Below are positions 43,276 to 51,839 of a stretch of DNA of 64,000 nt, one piece after another. The stretch is from contig CP173058.1 in assembly GCA_044772875.1 (NCBI GenBank), positions 1,302,001 through 1,366,000 of the forward strand, in the 5' to 3' direction. The first letter of the stretch is position 1; every line of letters starts with the position of its first letter. Below the pieces are notes generated by a model, which was not told the origin of the DNA, made no database searches, and saw only the letters and a list, made by a program, of their open reading frames with translations. The position numbers and the translations under genes were made by a program. This DNA comes from Morganella morganii_D. Its GTDB lineage: Bacteria; Pseudomonadota; Gammaproteobacteria; Enterobacterales; Enterobacteriaceae.

Positions 43276-43539
43276 ATGACAGCCCACACTTCCAACGATC
43301 CGTTGCATGGCGTTACTCTCGAAATGCAGGTTAATGCATTGGTTGCAAAATATGGCTGGGTAAAACTGGGTAAGTTAATCAATATTAACTGTTTTAAGAA
43401 TGAGCCCAGCGTAAAATCGAGCCTGAAATTCCTCCGCCGTACCCCCTGGGCCCGTACCGAAGTTGAGATGTTATATCTCGATTCACTGGATGATGCTGAT
43501 AAAAATACAGGCAGTATCTGGCCAACCGGTACACGATAA
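43276..43539 (+). CDS. VF530-family DNA-binding-like small protein (DUF2132)
   Basis: 87 residues from the ATG at 43276; the longer frame from 43219 adds a non-conserved basic stretch. The core NDPLHGVTLEMQVNALVAKYGWVKLGKLININCF, then NEPSVKSSLKFLRRTPWAR and EVEMLYL, is the typical VF530 sequence. The family is small, helical and annotated as possibly DNA-binding from structure; no established role. Confidence 0.85.
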   Translation: MTAHTSNDPLHGVTLEMQVNALVAKYGWVKLGKLININCFKNEPSVKSSLKFLRRTPWARTEVEMLYLDSLDDADKNTGSIWPTGTR

Positions 43540-43594
43540 ATAACCGATATCACCGGCTTCCGTTATTTCAGCGGAAACCGGTTTTAAGCAACAA

Positions 43595-44965
43595 TCAGCT
43601 TTTGCAGGACTGTCCCGGTTTTTTCACTATCTCACCATAATCATTTAATGCTGCTGGTTTTTGGCTTTGGATATTATTTAATACCGGTAATGTCGGCTCC
43701 ATCTGCCAGGCATTCCAGCCGCCGTCATAAACCCGGCTGTTTTCCCAGCCAGCCAGTTGTGTCATAAACCAGGAAACACTCGCCCGCCAGCCGGTACCGC
43801 AATAAAACGCGACCTGATCGGTTGGTTCAATACCTTGTGTTTTCCATAAGGCAAAAATCTCTTCCGGATTGCGTAATGTACCGTCCGGATCATAATAATC
43901 GGACATATCATTCGCGTTTTTACCGCCGAATCCCCATATTGCCCCTGCCGGTTCACCTTTGCGCGGAATATAGTCATAACCGGAGATTTTGCCGGTATAT
44001 TCATCCCACGTCCGGTTGCTGATAAGTTTAAGGCCGGATTTCTGAGCCTGTATTGCTTCAGCCGGCATAGCAATGGTGACCTGTGGATTAACCGGAATTT
44101 CTGCGCCGAAATCCGTAACCGGCACCGGAATATTCAGGGTGGTTTCGGTTGGTAATTCCGCATCCACCCAGACATTTAAACCGCCGTTCAGAAAACGGAC
44201 ATCCTCAACACCCGCCCATTTCAGTGCCCACAATACCCGTAATGCCGCCATCTGATTTTCAGAATACACTACGACCGGGGTATCTTTACGGATCCCGTTT
44301 TTCAGCAGATTATTTTTGATAACCTCCGGTTCGGATAAATTCCAGACCGGCGCATTTTCTATCCAGTCAGTATTAAAATGGAAAGCACCTTTAATATGGG
44401 TTGAATAGGATTTTGATTGTTCTGCATCGCCCCATGACACTTCAAATATTACCGGTTTTTGATCACTGGTATAACTTTCCGGTTTTTCGCCGTTAAGCGC
44501 AGCCTGAACCCAGGCAGGTGAAACACTCAGAAAATAGTTCGGGTATTTATCCATCGGCAGATCAGAATTGCTGTATTGGATAAAGGATTTAAATGCCCTG
44601 ACCTGAAAACCTTTGGCGGCAAATTCAGCGGTAATTCTTTCCAGTGAATCCGGGTCACTGTCGTAAAATACCAGAGTCTTTTCTTTGGAGATCCCCTTTT
44701 CTTCAACAAAGGTATCGAATTTATTTTCGTCAATAAAATCCAGCCAGCCGGTGGTAAACTGCATAGCACCTTTAATATGGCCGCCGCGGGCAGCGCCTTT
44801 ATCTTTAAAACCGAAATATAAACTGTCCGGTCGGGTATCAATAATAATGTACTCCGGATTGTTCAGATTTTCCGACAGTTCATCAATGCCGATCTCTTTT
44901 ACCACTGTCTGGTCACAAGCAGACAGTAATAACGGTAACAGAAAAAATAGTGATTTTGCTTTCAT
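43595..44965 (-). CDS. Three-domain rhodanese lipoprotein (YnjE-like thiosulfate sulfurtransferase)
   Basis: 456 residues from the ATG at 44965 (AGGAT 8 bp upstream). Lipobox LLSAC (signal FFLLPLLLSAC) anchors it. Three rhodanese modules follow: the first (TRPDSLYFG ... LVFYDSDPD) and second (GAFHFNTDW ... VVVYSENQM) lack a catalytic Cys; the third has the loop YCGTGWRAS with the active-site cysteine. The layout and the CGTGWRAS, YDGGWNAWQ ends match E. coli YnjE. It transfers sulfane sulfur in the periplasm. Overlapping operon with the YedE-type transporter upstream. Confidence 0.88.
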   Translation of the reverse strand: MKAKSLFFLLPLLLSACDQTVVKEIGIDELSENLNNPEYIIIDTRPDSLYFGFKDKGAARGGHIKGAMQFTTGWLDFIDENKFDTFVEEKGISKEKTLVFYDSDPDSLERITAEFAAKGFQVRAFKSFIQYSNSDLPMDKYPNYFLSVSPAWVQAALNGEKPESYTSDQKPVIFEVSWGDAEQSKSYSTHIKGAFHFNTDWIENAPVWNLSEPEVIKNNLLKNGIRKDTPVVVYSENQMAALRVLWALKWAGVEDVRFLNGGLNVWVDAELPTETTLNIPVPVTDFGAEIPVNPQVTIAMPAEAIQAQKSGLKLISNRTWDEYTGKISGYDYIPRKGEPAGAIWGFGGKNANDMSDYYDPDGTLRNPEEIFALWKTQGIEPTDQVAFYCGTGWRASVSWFMTQLAGWENSRVYDGGWNAWQMEPTLPVLNNIQSQKPAALNDYGEIVKKPGQSCKS

Positions 44966-44973
44966 ATGTAATC

Positions 44974-45966
44974 CTATATACGACATTGCCCTGAACGGAA
45001 AAAATAACTGGCGGCCCAGACACCGGCCATAATCATGAGTGTGGAAATCCATCCCTGCCAGGAAAAATAAGCGGTTGCCACAAGAGCGTTAGTGACTGTA
45101 CATCCGCCAGCCAGTGTTGCGCCTGCCCCCATAATAATGCCGCCGGTCAGGCATTTGACCACCGTAATACCATCCGGCGGAAGCGTTAATCTGAATTCTT
45201 TGCGGATAATCGCGCTTATCATCGACCCGGCGAAAATACCGATAACAAACAGAGTTCCCCAGTTGAAATAACGCTGCTGTCCGGTCACCAGATATTGAAT
45301 AACATTGCCGGAAGGAACGGCAACGCCATAGCCGAAATTGCGCCCGGCGCCGGCACTGACAATCCAGGCAATAATCCCGAGAATACCGATCAGAATGGCG
45401 GTAATATTCAGCGGCAGATAGTTAAACCTTCCCTGTGACGGTGGCGTATAACGGGGATGATAATGCTGATAAATCAGTAATCCGGCGGTGAGAATGATTA
45501 AAAATACGACCAGAAACCACGGGGAAATATCCAGCGTTTTATAAATCGTATCCGGCTGTGCGGGATGCTGTAATAACGGCTCAAACCAATGTTTCAGACT
45601 GCCTTTCTGAGCGGCGGCCATGGTGACCACAAAGGCAAATAATGCAATCCAGGCACCGGTTAATCCTTCCCCTGAACGGAACCATGCCCCGCTGCCACAA
45701 CAACCGGCAAGAACCATGCCGGTTCCGAATAAAAAACCACCGGCAAGTGTTGCGGTGAGCGGCAGGTTTCCTTCCGGGATCTGTAATAACCCGGCAGATT
45801 CCAGTGCAAAGAAACCGATGGACTGAATAGTGACGGCAATAAGCAATGCGGTGAGAAACCGGGTATTTCGCTGGTAAAAAATGTTCCTGAATCCGGAAAC
45901 AAAACAGAATTGACCTGACTGAAGCAACCCGCCGAACAGGATGCCGATAAATAAACCACTAACCAT
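44974..45966 (-). CDS. YeeE/YedE-family thiosulfate-type transporter
   Basis: 330 residues from the ATG at 45966 (AGGGG 7 bp upstream; a longer frame would need a TTG). About nine helices. The family's cysteine-containing pore motifs are seen: GTGMVLAGCCGSGAWFRSGEG and GAGATLAGGCTVTNALVA. YeeE (TsuA) homologues carry thiosulfate through such cysteines. It is 8 bp from the rhodanese lipoprotein gene, so import of sulfur compound and sulfur transfer are coupled genetically. Confidence 0.88.
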   Translation of the reverse strand: MVSGLFIGILFGGLLQSGQFCFVSGFRNIFYQRNTRFLTALLIAVTIQSIGFFALESAGLLQIPEGNLPLTATLAGGFLFGTGMVLAGCCGSGAWFRSGEGLTGAWIALFAFVVTMAAAQKGSLKHWFEPLLQHPAQPDTIYKTLDISPWFLVVFLIILTAGLLIYQHYHPRYTPPSQGRFNYLPLNITAILIGILGIIAWIVSAGAGRNFGYGVAVPSGNVIQYLVTGQQRYFNWGTLFVIGIFAGSMISAIIRKEFRLTLPPDGITVVKCLTGGIIMGAGATLAGGCTVTNALVATAYFSWQGWISTLMIMAGVWAASYFFRSGQCRI

Positions 45967-46240
45967 GGAGAAACCCCTGGAAATAAACAACTGCGTGTAT
46001 CGGTGAATTTTACCCGCCCCATTATTCTCCGTTATGGCGCAAAATCAAGGTACCGCTGATTTTTTAACAACTCAGCATATTTTCAACATCTGCTCACCTT
46101 TCTTATTATCTCATGGCATGATTGTAACGGTTTGTTTTCAATTACCTTGACCATTTTCCCAATTCAGTCATTTACTCATATTTTTTAGTGAATTAGACAT
46201 TCTTATTTTCTTAAGATGAAAACGGCTCTTATTAACAGTT
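45967..46240. other. Intergenic region, AT-rich
   Basis: About 270 bp with no gene, operator or strong hairpin recognised. It contains the promoter of the YedE-type gene and a run of stops in all frames before the remnant that follows. Confidence 0.5.
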
Positions 46241-46617
46241 GATGTTATTTTTTCAGGGAATATACCGCCGATTCCATTTTAAAAGCTGGCGGAACGCTGG
46301 CGCTGGAGGAATATAAACATGCCGGACCGGCGCTGAAACAGGTATCACCGGAAGCGATTAGTGCGGGTCACACCTGGGAAAGTCCGCTGAAAGTGATCAG
46401 CGCCCTGTTTTACAGTGATGACCTGACATCGCGTTTGTTAACCGAATGGCGTTTTGAATCGGTTATCGTATTATCACAGGGACAATTACGGTATATCGGT
46501 TCATCCGCCGCACTGCTGGAATCATCGTTATTAAATGAGGTCTTTGATGTGGAATTTCGCAAAATAGAGATGGATGGTTACAGCACCGTTTATGCACACA
46601 ATATTATCCGGTCATAA
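46241..46617 (+). pseudogene. Remnant resembling an ABC ATPase C-terminus
   Basis: An open frame starts after a TGA near 46240 and ends at 46617; internal ATG at 46393. Its last third reads ESVIVLSQGQLRYIGSSAALLESSLLNEVFDVEF, the pattern of the C-terminal end of FecE/FhuC-type ATPases (VIxLxxGxxxxxG...L...L..VFxVE). There is no Walker A, signature or Walker B. The upstream part (GTLALEEYKHAGPALKQVS) fits no ATPase segment I know. A truncated, possibly rearranged transporter gene is the best reading. Confidence 0.45.
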
Positions 46618-46658
46618 AATATAAACCGGCGGTCATTTGCTGCCGCCGGCTTATTTTT

Positions 46659-47774
46659 TTACGACATAAACGGATAATCGGTATACCCTTCGGCACCACC
46701 GCCGTAGAAGGATTCCGGACGCTGCGGGTTCAGCGGTACTTTCTTCGCCAGACGTGCGGCCAGATCCGGGTTGGCGATATAATCGCGGCCGAATGCCACG
46801 GCATCAATCAGTCCCTTTTCAATCAGATCTTCGGCTTTTTCCGGAGTGTAGGCACCGGCACCGATAATCACACCACGGAACAGCGAACGAACCTTGCGGC
46901 GGAAATCTTCGCTGTACGGTTTGCCGCCTGCCCAGTCCGGTTCGGACATATGCAGATAAGCAATATTGCGTTTATTCAGTTCTTCAATCAGGTACAGTGC
47001 ATCCGCTTCTTCATCCGGGCCGTTGCTCATATTCTGGAATGAACCGATCGGCGACACGCGGATCCCGATGCGCTCCGGTCCCCACTCTTCACACACTGCA
47101 TCCACGACTTCCAGCACCAGACGGGCGCGGTTTTCACGGCTGCCGCCGTACTGATCGGTACGGTGGTTGGCATCCGGTGATAAAAACTGATGCAGCAGAT
47201 AGCCGTGAGCGGAATGCAGCTCCGCCATATCAAACCCGGCATCACGGGCATTGGCGACGGCCTGACGGAAATCATTCACAATTCCCGGGATCTCACTAGT
47301 TTCCAGGGCGCGCGGCATGGAGGTATCGGCACGGATGGCGTGGCCATTCTCATCACGCAGTGAGGTGCGGGTCCCGGCACTGATAGCGGACGGTGCCACC
47401 GGTGCCTGCTGTCCCGGCTGAATGCTGTTATGGGAAATACGCCCGGTATGCCACAGCTGGACAGCAATGTGTCCGCCTGCATCATGGACACCCGCAGTGA
47501 TTTTTTGCCATGCGGCAATCTGCTCCGGACTGTGCAGTCCCGGAGCACCGGCATAGCCTTTGGCCTGCGCAGAGATTTGGGTGGCTTCAGAGATAATCAG
47601 CCCGGCACCGGCACGCTGACGGTAATATTCACCCATCAGCGGCGTCGGAATATCGCCCGGCTCAATGCTGCGCAGGCGGGTCAGCGGCGCCATAAATACG
47701 CGGTTCGGGGCGGTAAAGGCACCCACTTTCAACGGGGTAAACAGTTTTTTCTGTGACAATGGATGTTGTGACAT
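46659..47774 (-). CDS. nemA: N-ethylmaleimide reductase, Old Yellow Enzyme family
   Basis: 371-residue FMN-dependent NADPH ene-reductase (E. coli NemA 365). TIM barrel with FMAPLTRLRS, GAGLIISEATQIS, HVxxxLWHTGRIS-type QLWHTGRISH, catalytic Tyr/His pairs in AELHSAHGYLLHQFLSPDANHRTDQYGGS, and C-terminal VAFGRDYIANPDL. It detoxifies electrophiles such as N-ethylmaleimide, methylglyoxal-type compounds and nitroaromatics. It follows nemR, as in E. coli, but has its own palindrome in the 62-bp gap. Confidence 0.96.
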   Translation of the reverse strand: MSQHPLSQKKLFTPLKVGAFTAPNRVFMAPLTRLRSIEPGDIPTPLMGEYYRQRAGAGLIISEATQISAQAKGYAGAPGLHSPEQIAAWQKITAGVHDAGGHIAVQLWHTGRISHNSIQPGQQAPVAPSAISAGTRTSLRDENGHAIRADTSMPRALETSEIPGIVNDFRQAVANARDAGFDMAELHSAHGYLLHQFLSPDANHRTDQYGGSRENRARLVLEVVDAVCEEWGPERIGIRVSPIGSFQNMSNGPDEEADALYLIEELNKRNIAYLHMSEPDWAGGKPYSEDFRRKVRSLFRGVIIGAGAYTPEKAEDLIEKGLIDAVAFGRDYIANPDLAARLAKKVPLNPQRPESFYGGGAEGYTDYPFMS

Positions 47775-47786
47775 AGCATCTCCGGA

Positions 47787-47803
47787 TTAGACCAGTCGAC
47801 TAG
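47787..47803. promoter_or_regulatory. Palindrome between nemR and nemA
   Basis: ACCAGTCGACTAGT (47790-47803), a near-perfect inverted repeat preceded by TAG (TAGACC overlap with the NemR half-site TAGACC). It may be an extra NemR site giving nemA its own promoter. Confidence 0.45.
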
Positions 47804-47836
47804 TTTTCGGGTAAATAAAAACGCCTGCTAAAAGAA

Positions 47837-48433
47837 TTACTCAGGCGCGGTAATCAGTGTTTCAATATGCGCCAGTGCACTTTCCAGCGGCGCGGTACTG
47901 CGGGAAATTTTTGCCTGCAAATTTGCCCCCAGCCATAACGAATAAAATACCTGTGCAGTGTGCTGTACATCACCCTGAAACGTCAGTGAATTCTCTTTCT
48001 TTCCGTTTTCCAGGGTCTGCGCCAGCAGTGCGATCACTTTACTGACACCCTTATCCATTGCGGCATTCATATCTTCCGATAAATCACACACCTCGGCAGA
48101 TAATTTGACCGTCAGACAGCCCTGAATATGGCTGTGCTGACAAGCATTTTTCAGAATATCACCATAATACGCGAGAAAACGATCGCGGTAATTCCCTGTG
48201 CCGTGCTCAAAATGCCCGGTCAGACGTTCCAGGTAATCTTCATAATAGCGTTCCAGCATGGCGACGCCGAATAACTCCTTGGAGCGGAAATAGTGATAAA
48301 ACGATCCCTTCGGTACCCCTGCCGTTTTCAGGAGTTCACTCAGCCCCATGCCGGTAAAGCCACGCTGAAGACACAGGCGTTCGCCGGTGGCCAGAAGGTG
48401 CTCGCGGGTATCGTGTTCAGTATGTCTGTTCAT
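47837..48433 (-). CDS. nemR: TetR-family electrophile sensor NemR
   Basis: 198 residues with N-terminal TetR helix-turn-helix GMGLSELLKTAGVPKGSFYHYFRSKELF. Cysteines at 21, 98, 106 and 116 coincide with those of E. coli NemR, including C106, the residue oxidised by hypochlorous acid and modified by electrophiles. It represses nemRA; modification releases it. A TAGACC-GATT-GGTCTG operator lies 14 bp upstream of its start. Confidence 0.95.
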   Translation of the reverse strand: MNRHTEHDTREHLLATGERLCLQRGFTGMGLSELLKTAGVPKGSFYHYFRSKELFGVAMLERYYEDYLERLTGHFEHGTGNYRDRFLAYYGDILKNACQHSHIQGCLTVKLSAEVCDLSEDMNAAMDKGVSKVIALLAQTLENGKKENSLTFQGDVQHTAQVFYSLWLGANLQAKISRSTAPLESALAHIETLITAPE

Positions 48434-48446
48434 GGCGATACTCTAA

Positions 48447-48462
48447 TAGACCGATTGGTCTG
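48447..48462. promoter_or_regulatory. NemR box
   Basis: TAGACC-GATT-GGTCTG, an inverted repeat with one mismatch, at the nemR promoter. It matches the known TAGACC/GGTCTA NemR operator. Confidence 0.8.
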
Positions 48463-48470
48463 TTGCAAGT

Positions 48471-49823
48471 TTATTTAAAACAAATTTCACCCCAGCGTGC
48501 CAGACCGGCGGTTACAGAGCCGAAATCGTTCCCTCTGACCACCGGTATGCCCGGTAATTGCGTCTCAATGGCGCGACATAAAACCGGTGAACGGCCTGAA
48601 CCGCCGGTGATAAAGATAGCATCCGGTGTTTCGCCGCCCTGCTGCACCGCATCATTTACCAGGGCAATCATTTTATCTTTCGGGGAAGCAATGGATTCTT
48701 CCATTTCCGCCGCGCTGATCTCCGTTTCCAGAGTTTCACTGAGCAGACGGATTGCCGCACAGTATTGCGGTGAGGCCGAAAGCGCGATTTTTGCCTCTTC
48801 CGCGCGGCGGACAATACTGTAACCCAGGCTATGATTATATACTTCCAGCAGTCGCAGCAGTTTTTCCGGTTCAGCGGCATCCCGCTTAAGTTGCTGTAAC
48901 AGCGTGAGATTCCGGCGGGAATAGAATTCCTTTTGTGCTTCCACATTATTAATGGCGATCGGGTTCCAGAACTGCATCAGCGGCATTTCGATACCGGAGG
49001 CCGCGCGGCTGTTCATCCCGAACAACGGCATCAGCTGCTTAAAGGCCAGATAAATATCAAGATCGTTTCCGCCGACCCGCTGTCCGCTGTGTGCCAGCAG
49101 ACTGTCTGTGCGATCTGCCAGTCTCCGGTATCCCGGCCCCATACGGATAAGCGAGCAGTCTGTGGTACCGCCGCCGATATCCACCACCAGCACGGTCTGA
49201 TCATTCTTCAGCCCGGATTCATATTCCAGCCCGGCTGCCACCGGTTCAAACTGAAAGGTAATATGCTGAAAACCGGCTCGTTTTGCTGCCCGCAGAAGAA
49301 TGGCTTCCGCCTGTTGATTAGCGGTTTCACCGCCCAGCCCGTGGAAGTTGACCGGCCTGCCGATAACGGTTTCTGTGATGGTTTCCTGTGTGGACAACTC
49401 AGCCTGAGACTTGATATTCGCCATCATGGCGCAGACCAGATCCTCAAAGAAACTGATTTGCACATTGTGTAACCCGGATGCACCGAGAAAAGATTTCGGG
49501 GATTTGACGTAATACACATCACGCGGATCATTGAGATAAAGTTCCAGCGCGGCCCGGCCGAACAGAATGTCCTCCGGCACAATCTCAATACTTTCTTCAC
49601 GATTAAAAGCGATAGAACGGCGTAATAACTGTTCACCGGTATCATCTGACGGCACAATATTACGGTGACGGAATAAGTGTTCAGAAACAGATTCGCGTGT
49701 CGGCGCACACAGGGTTGACGGAATATAGACATTATCCCCTTCCAGCGGTAATAACACCGGGGTGCCCTCTTTCATCACTGCCACTGAGCAGTTGGATGTT
49801 CCGTAATCAAAACCAATAAACAT
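48471..49823 (-). CDS. yegD: YegD: Hsp70-fold chaperone-like ATPase
   Basis: 450 residues, the same as E. coli YegD, from the ATG at 49823 with GGAGG 6 bp upstream. It is an actin/Hsp70 nucleotide-binding domain only: phosphate-1 FIGFDYGTSNCSVAV, phosphate-2 VLVVDIGGGTTDCSLIRM, and adenosine motif AIFITGGSGRSPVL. The substrate-binding domain is missing, as is usual for this protein. Function uncertain. Confidence 0.93.
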   Translation of the reverse strand: MFIGFDYGTSNCSVAVMKEGTPVLLPLEGDNVYIPSTLCAPTRESVSEHLFRHRNIVPSDDTGEQLLRRSIAFNREESIEIVPEDILFGRAALELYLNDPRDVYYVKSPKSFLGASGLHNVQISFFEDLVCAMMANIKSQAELSTQETITETVIGRPVNFHGLGGETANQQAEAILLRAAKRAGFQHITFQFEPVAAGLEYESGLKNDQTVLVVDIGGGTTDCSLIRMGPGYRRLADRTDSLLAHSGQRVGGNDLDIYLAFKQLMPLFGMNSRAASGIEMPLMQFWNPIAINNVEAQKEFYSRRNLTLLQQLKRDAAEPEKLLRLLEVYNHSLGYSIVRRAEEAKIALSASPQYCAAIRLLSETLETEISAAEMEESIASPKDKMIALVNDAVQQGGETPDAIFITGGSGRSPVLCRAIETQLPGIPVVRGNDFGSVTAGLARWGEICFK

Positions 49824-49954
49824 AATGCCTCCGCTGTTTGCCATACCGGAAAAAAGCCGGGAACTTTACCGCAGACAACGGATAAATACCAATAAAAAAC
49901 GCGGGAACAGCCGGCGGAAAAGCAGATCCGGGAGTGCCCCCCGGATCAGGTCAG

Positions 49955-50884
49955 TTATTCAACATCATCCAGCATGGCCGGTGCCGGAATAAAGAACAAT
50001 GTGCCGGTCACCGCAGTACTGAATTTCAGTAACTCATCGGTGGCACCGGTTTCTTTACCGGCGAACATATTTTCCAGCATCCGCCGGGTGGTGGAGAAAT
50101 AACGGGCATAACCGATAAAATAGGTGCCGTGCTCATTTTTAGCCGGGTTGGAGAACGGCATATTGGCACGGACAATTTTCAGGTCATTACCCTCTTCATC
50201 CTGAATATTGGTCACCACATTGTGGGAGCCCGGGATTTTCTGTTCATCTGTCAGTTCGACATCATTGAATTTATGACGGCCGATGACTTTCTCCTGATCT
50301 TCCGTGCTCAGATTCTGCCAGGCATCCATATCGTGAATGTATTTCTGAACAAAGGCATAACTGCCGCCGGTAAATCCGGGATCTTCGTCGCCGATAACCG
50401 CATATTCTTTGCGTTCATCCTCAAATTCCGGGTTCTCTGTACCGTCAACAAATCCGATAATGGCACGTCCGTCCATATAACGGAAGCCGTGAACTTCATC
50501 CTCACAGGTCACGGCGCCGCTCAGGGCGCGGCTGATAATTGATCCCAGCTCGTAACACGCGGACACATTCAGAGCGCGGATATGAAAGAAGATATCACCC
50601 GGCGTGGATACAGCAGTAAAACGCGGTCCGTTGATGGCCTGAAAGGTATTCAGTTCGCGGGGTTTACCGGCCTGAGGAAACAGCGTCCGCCAGGCATCTG
50701 CACCGAAGCCCATCACACAACTGACTTCCAGTTTCGGAAACCGGTTACGGATGCTGCGCAGAATACCGGACAGGTTATTACACAGGGTAATGACTGTTTC
50801 CCGCGTTTGCGGGGTATCTGTCAGATTAAAAACGAGGAAATAGGAATTTTCACCGGGCGTGTCAGTCACATTTTGGTATTTCAT
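49955..50884 (-). CDS. yfeX: DyP-type heme peroxidase (YfeX-like)
   Basis: 309 residues from the ATG at 50884 (GGAG just upstream). DyP features: GXXDG motif in GFVDGTENPEFEDE, distal Asp and Arg region, GGSYAFVQKYIHDMDAW, and the presumed proximal His downstream (VIGRHKFND region; KNEHGTYFIGYARY). Cytoplasmic enzyme oxidising porphyrins/dyes with peroxide; the E. coli homologue has also been proposed to act on heme. Monocistronic. Confidence 0.9.
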   Translation of the reverse strand: MKYQNVTDTPGENSYFLVFNLTDTPQTRETVITLCNNLSGILRSIRNRFPKLEVSCVMGFGADAWRTLFPQAGKPRELNTFQAINGPRFTAVSTPGDIFFHIRALNVSACYELGSIISRALSGAVTCEDEVHGFRYMDGRAIIGFVDGTENPEFEDERKEYAVIGDEDPGFTGGSYAFVQKYIHDMDAWQNLSTEDQEKVIGRHKFNDVELTDEQKIPGSHNVVTNIQDEEGNDLKIVRANMPFSNPAKNEHGTYFIGYARYFSTTRRMLENMFAGKETGATDELLKFSTAVTGTLFFIPAPAMLDDVE

Positions 50885-51008
50885 ACTTTCTCCATACATT
50901 TCTTATTCTGAATAGTAATTAACGTTATGGTACACCAATTGACTGGTTACGGAGTGTCGCCGGGTAAAATATTCTGCATAAATGGCCCGGGTTTATCTGC
51001 TTGCCGGC

Positions 51009-51839
51009 TCAGCGTTTACGGCGGAACAGCTGTAACAGCCCTTTTACTGTCACATCCAGCTGGCTGCCTTCCTCATAGTTTGCGGGTACCACATAGTTTG
51101 CCCGCTCCTCCGCAATCAGCTTGCCGACTTTTTGTTGTGTTTCCGGATTGCCCCATTTCTTTTGATCAAACACTGCCAGCGAGAAACCGCCCTGATAACG
51201 CACCATTTTCATGGCCGGAATATCCGTATCACCATCACCGAAATAGATCATATGACGGAACTGCACCTCGCGTTCTTCCTGCTCGATAAACTGGTTAACC
51301 GCAACATTATCCCAGGAGTTATGTATTCCTTTGTTTATCCGGAATAAAAACTGCGTTTTTGTGGTGTAGTTTATGGCCTGAGCCGGCCATAATGCCGTTT
51401 TTCCGTCAGCGGAATAGTGATATTTACAGGCAAAAATATCGCGGAATTCATGGCCGATAGCAGTACCGCGGATCATACCATCCAGCCCGCTGGATAAAAT
51501 GTAGTGTTCCGGGTCCAGTCCCTGCTCATGTGCCCGGGCATTGATCCGGCTGAACCACTCAGTTACACCGGGAAACAGCGGGATGGTTTTGCCGTGTTTC
51601 TTCAGGTTTTCAATGCTCAGTTCTGATGACTGACGGATATTCGCCTTGGCGGCCAGCAATCCCATATAAGACAGGATTTCGTCGCCGTCATCCGCTCTGG
51701 CAAAACGTTTCACTTCCCGCCAGAATGCCTGCGTGTCGCTGATACCCAGTGCGGGCATCAGTCCGTGTTCCGGACAGTCGCCCTCTGCCAGAGTGCCGTC
51801 AAAATCATAAATCAGCGCACATTTGAGTTTTTCTGTCAT
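51009..51839 (-). CDS. HAD-superfamily phosphatase-like protein
   Basis: 276 residues. HAD motif I is IYDFDGTLAEG near residue 10, motif II is in HYILSSGLDGMIRG (Ser), and motif IV is IYFGDGDTDIPAMK. It overlaps the upstream amidohydrolase by ATGA (51836-51839), so the two are co-translated. Substrate unknown. The cap insertion between motifs I and II is large and helical. Confidence 0.85.
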   Translation of the reverse strand: MTEKLKCALIYDFDGTLAEGDCPEHGLMPALGISDTQAFWREVKRFARADDGDEILSYMGLLAAKANIRQSSELSIENLKKHGKTIPLFPGVTEWFSRINARAHEQGLDPEHYILSSGLDGMIRGTAIGHEFRDIFACKYHYSADGKTALWPAQAINYTTKTQFLFRINKGIHNSWDNVAVNQFIEQEEREVQFRHMIYFGDGDTDIPAMKMVRYQGGFSLAVFDQKKWGNPETQQKVGKLIAEERANYVVPANYEEGSQLDVTVKGLLQLFRRKR

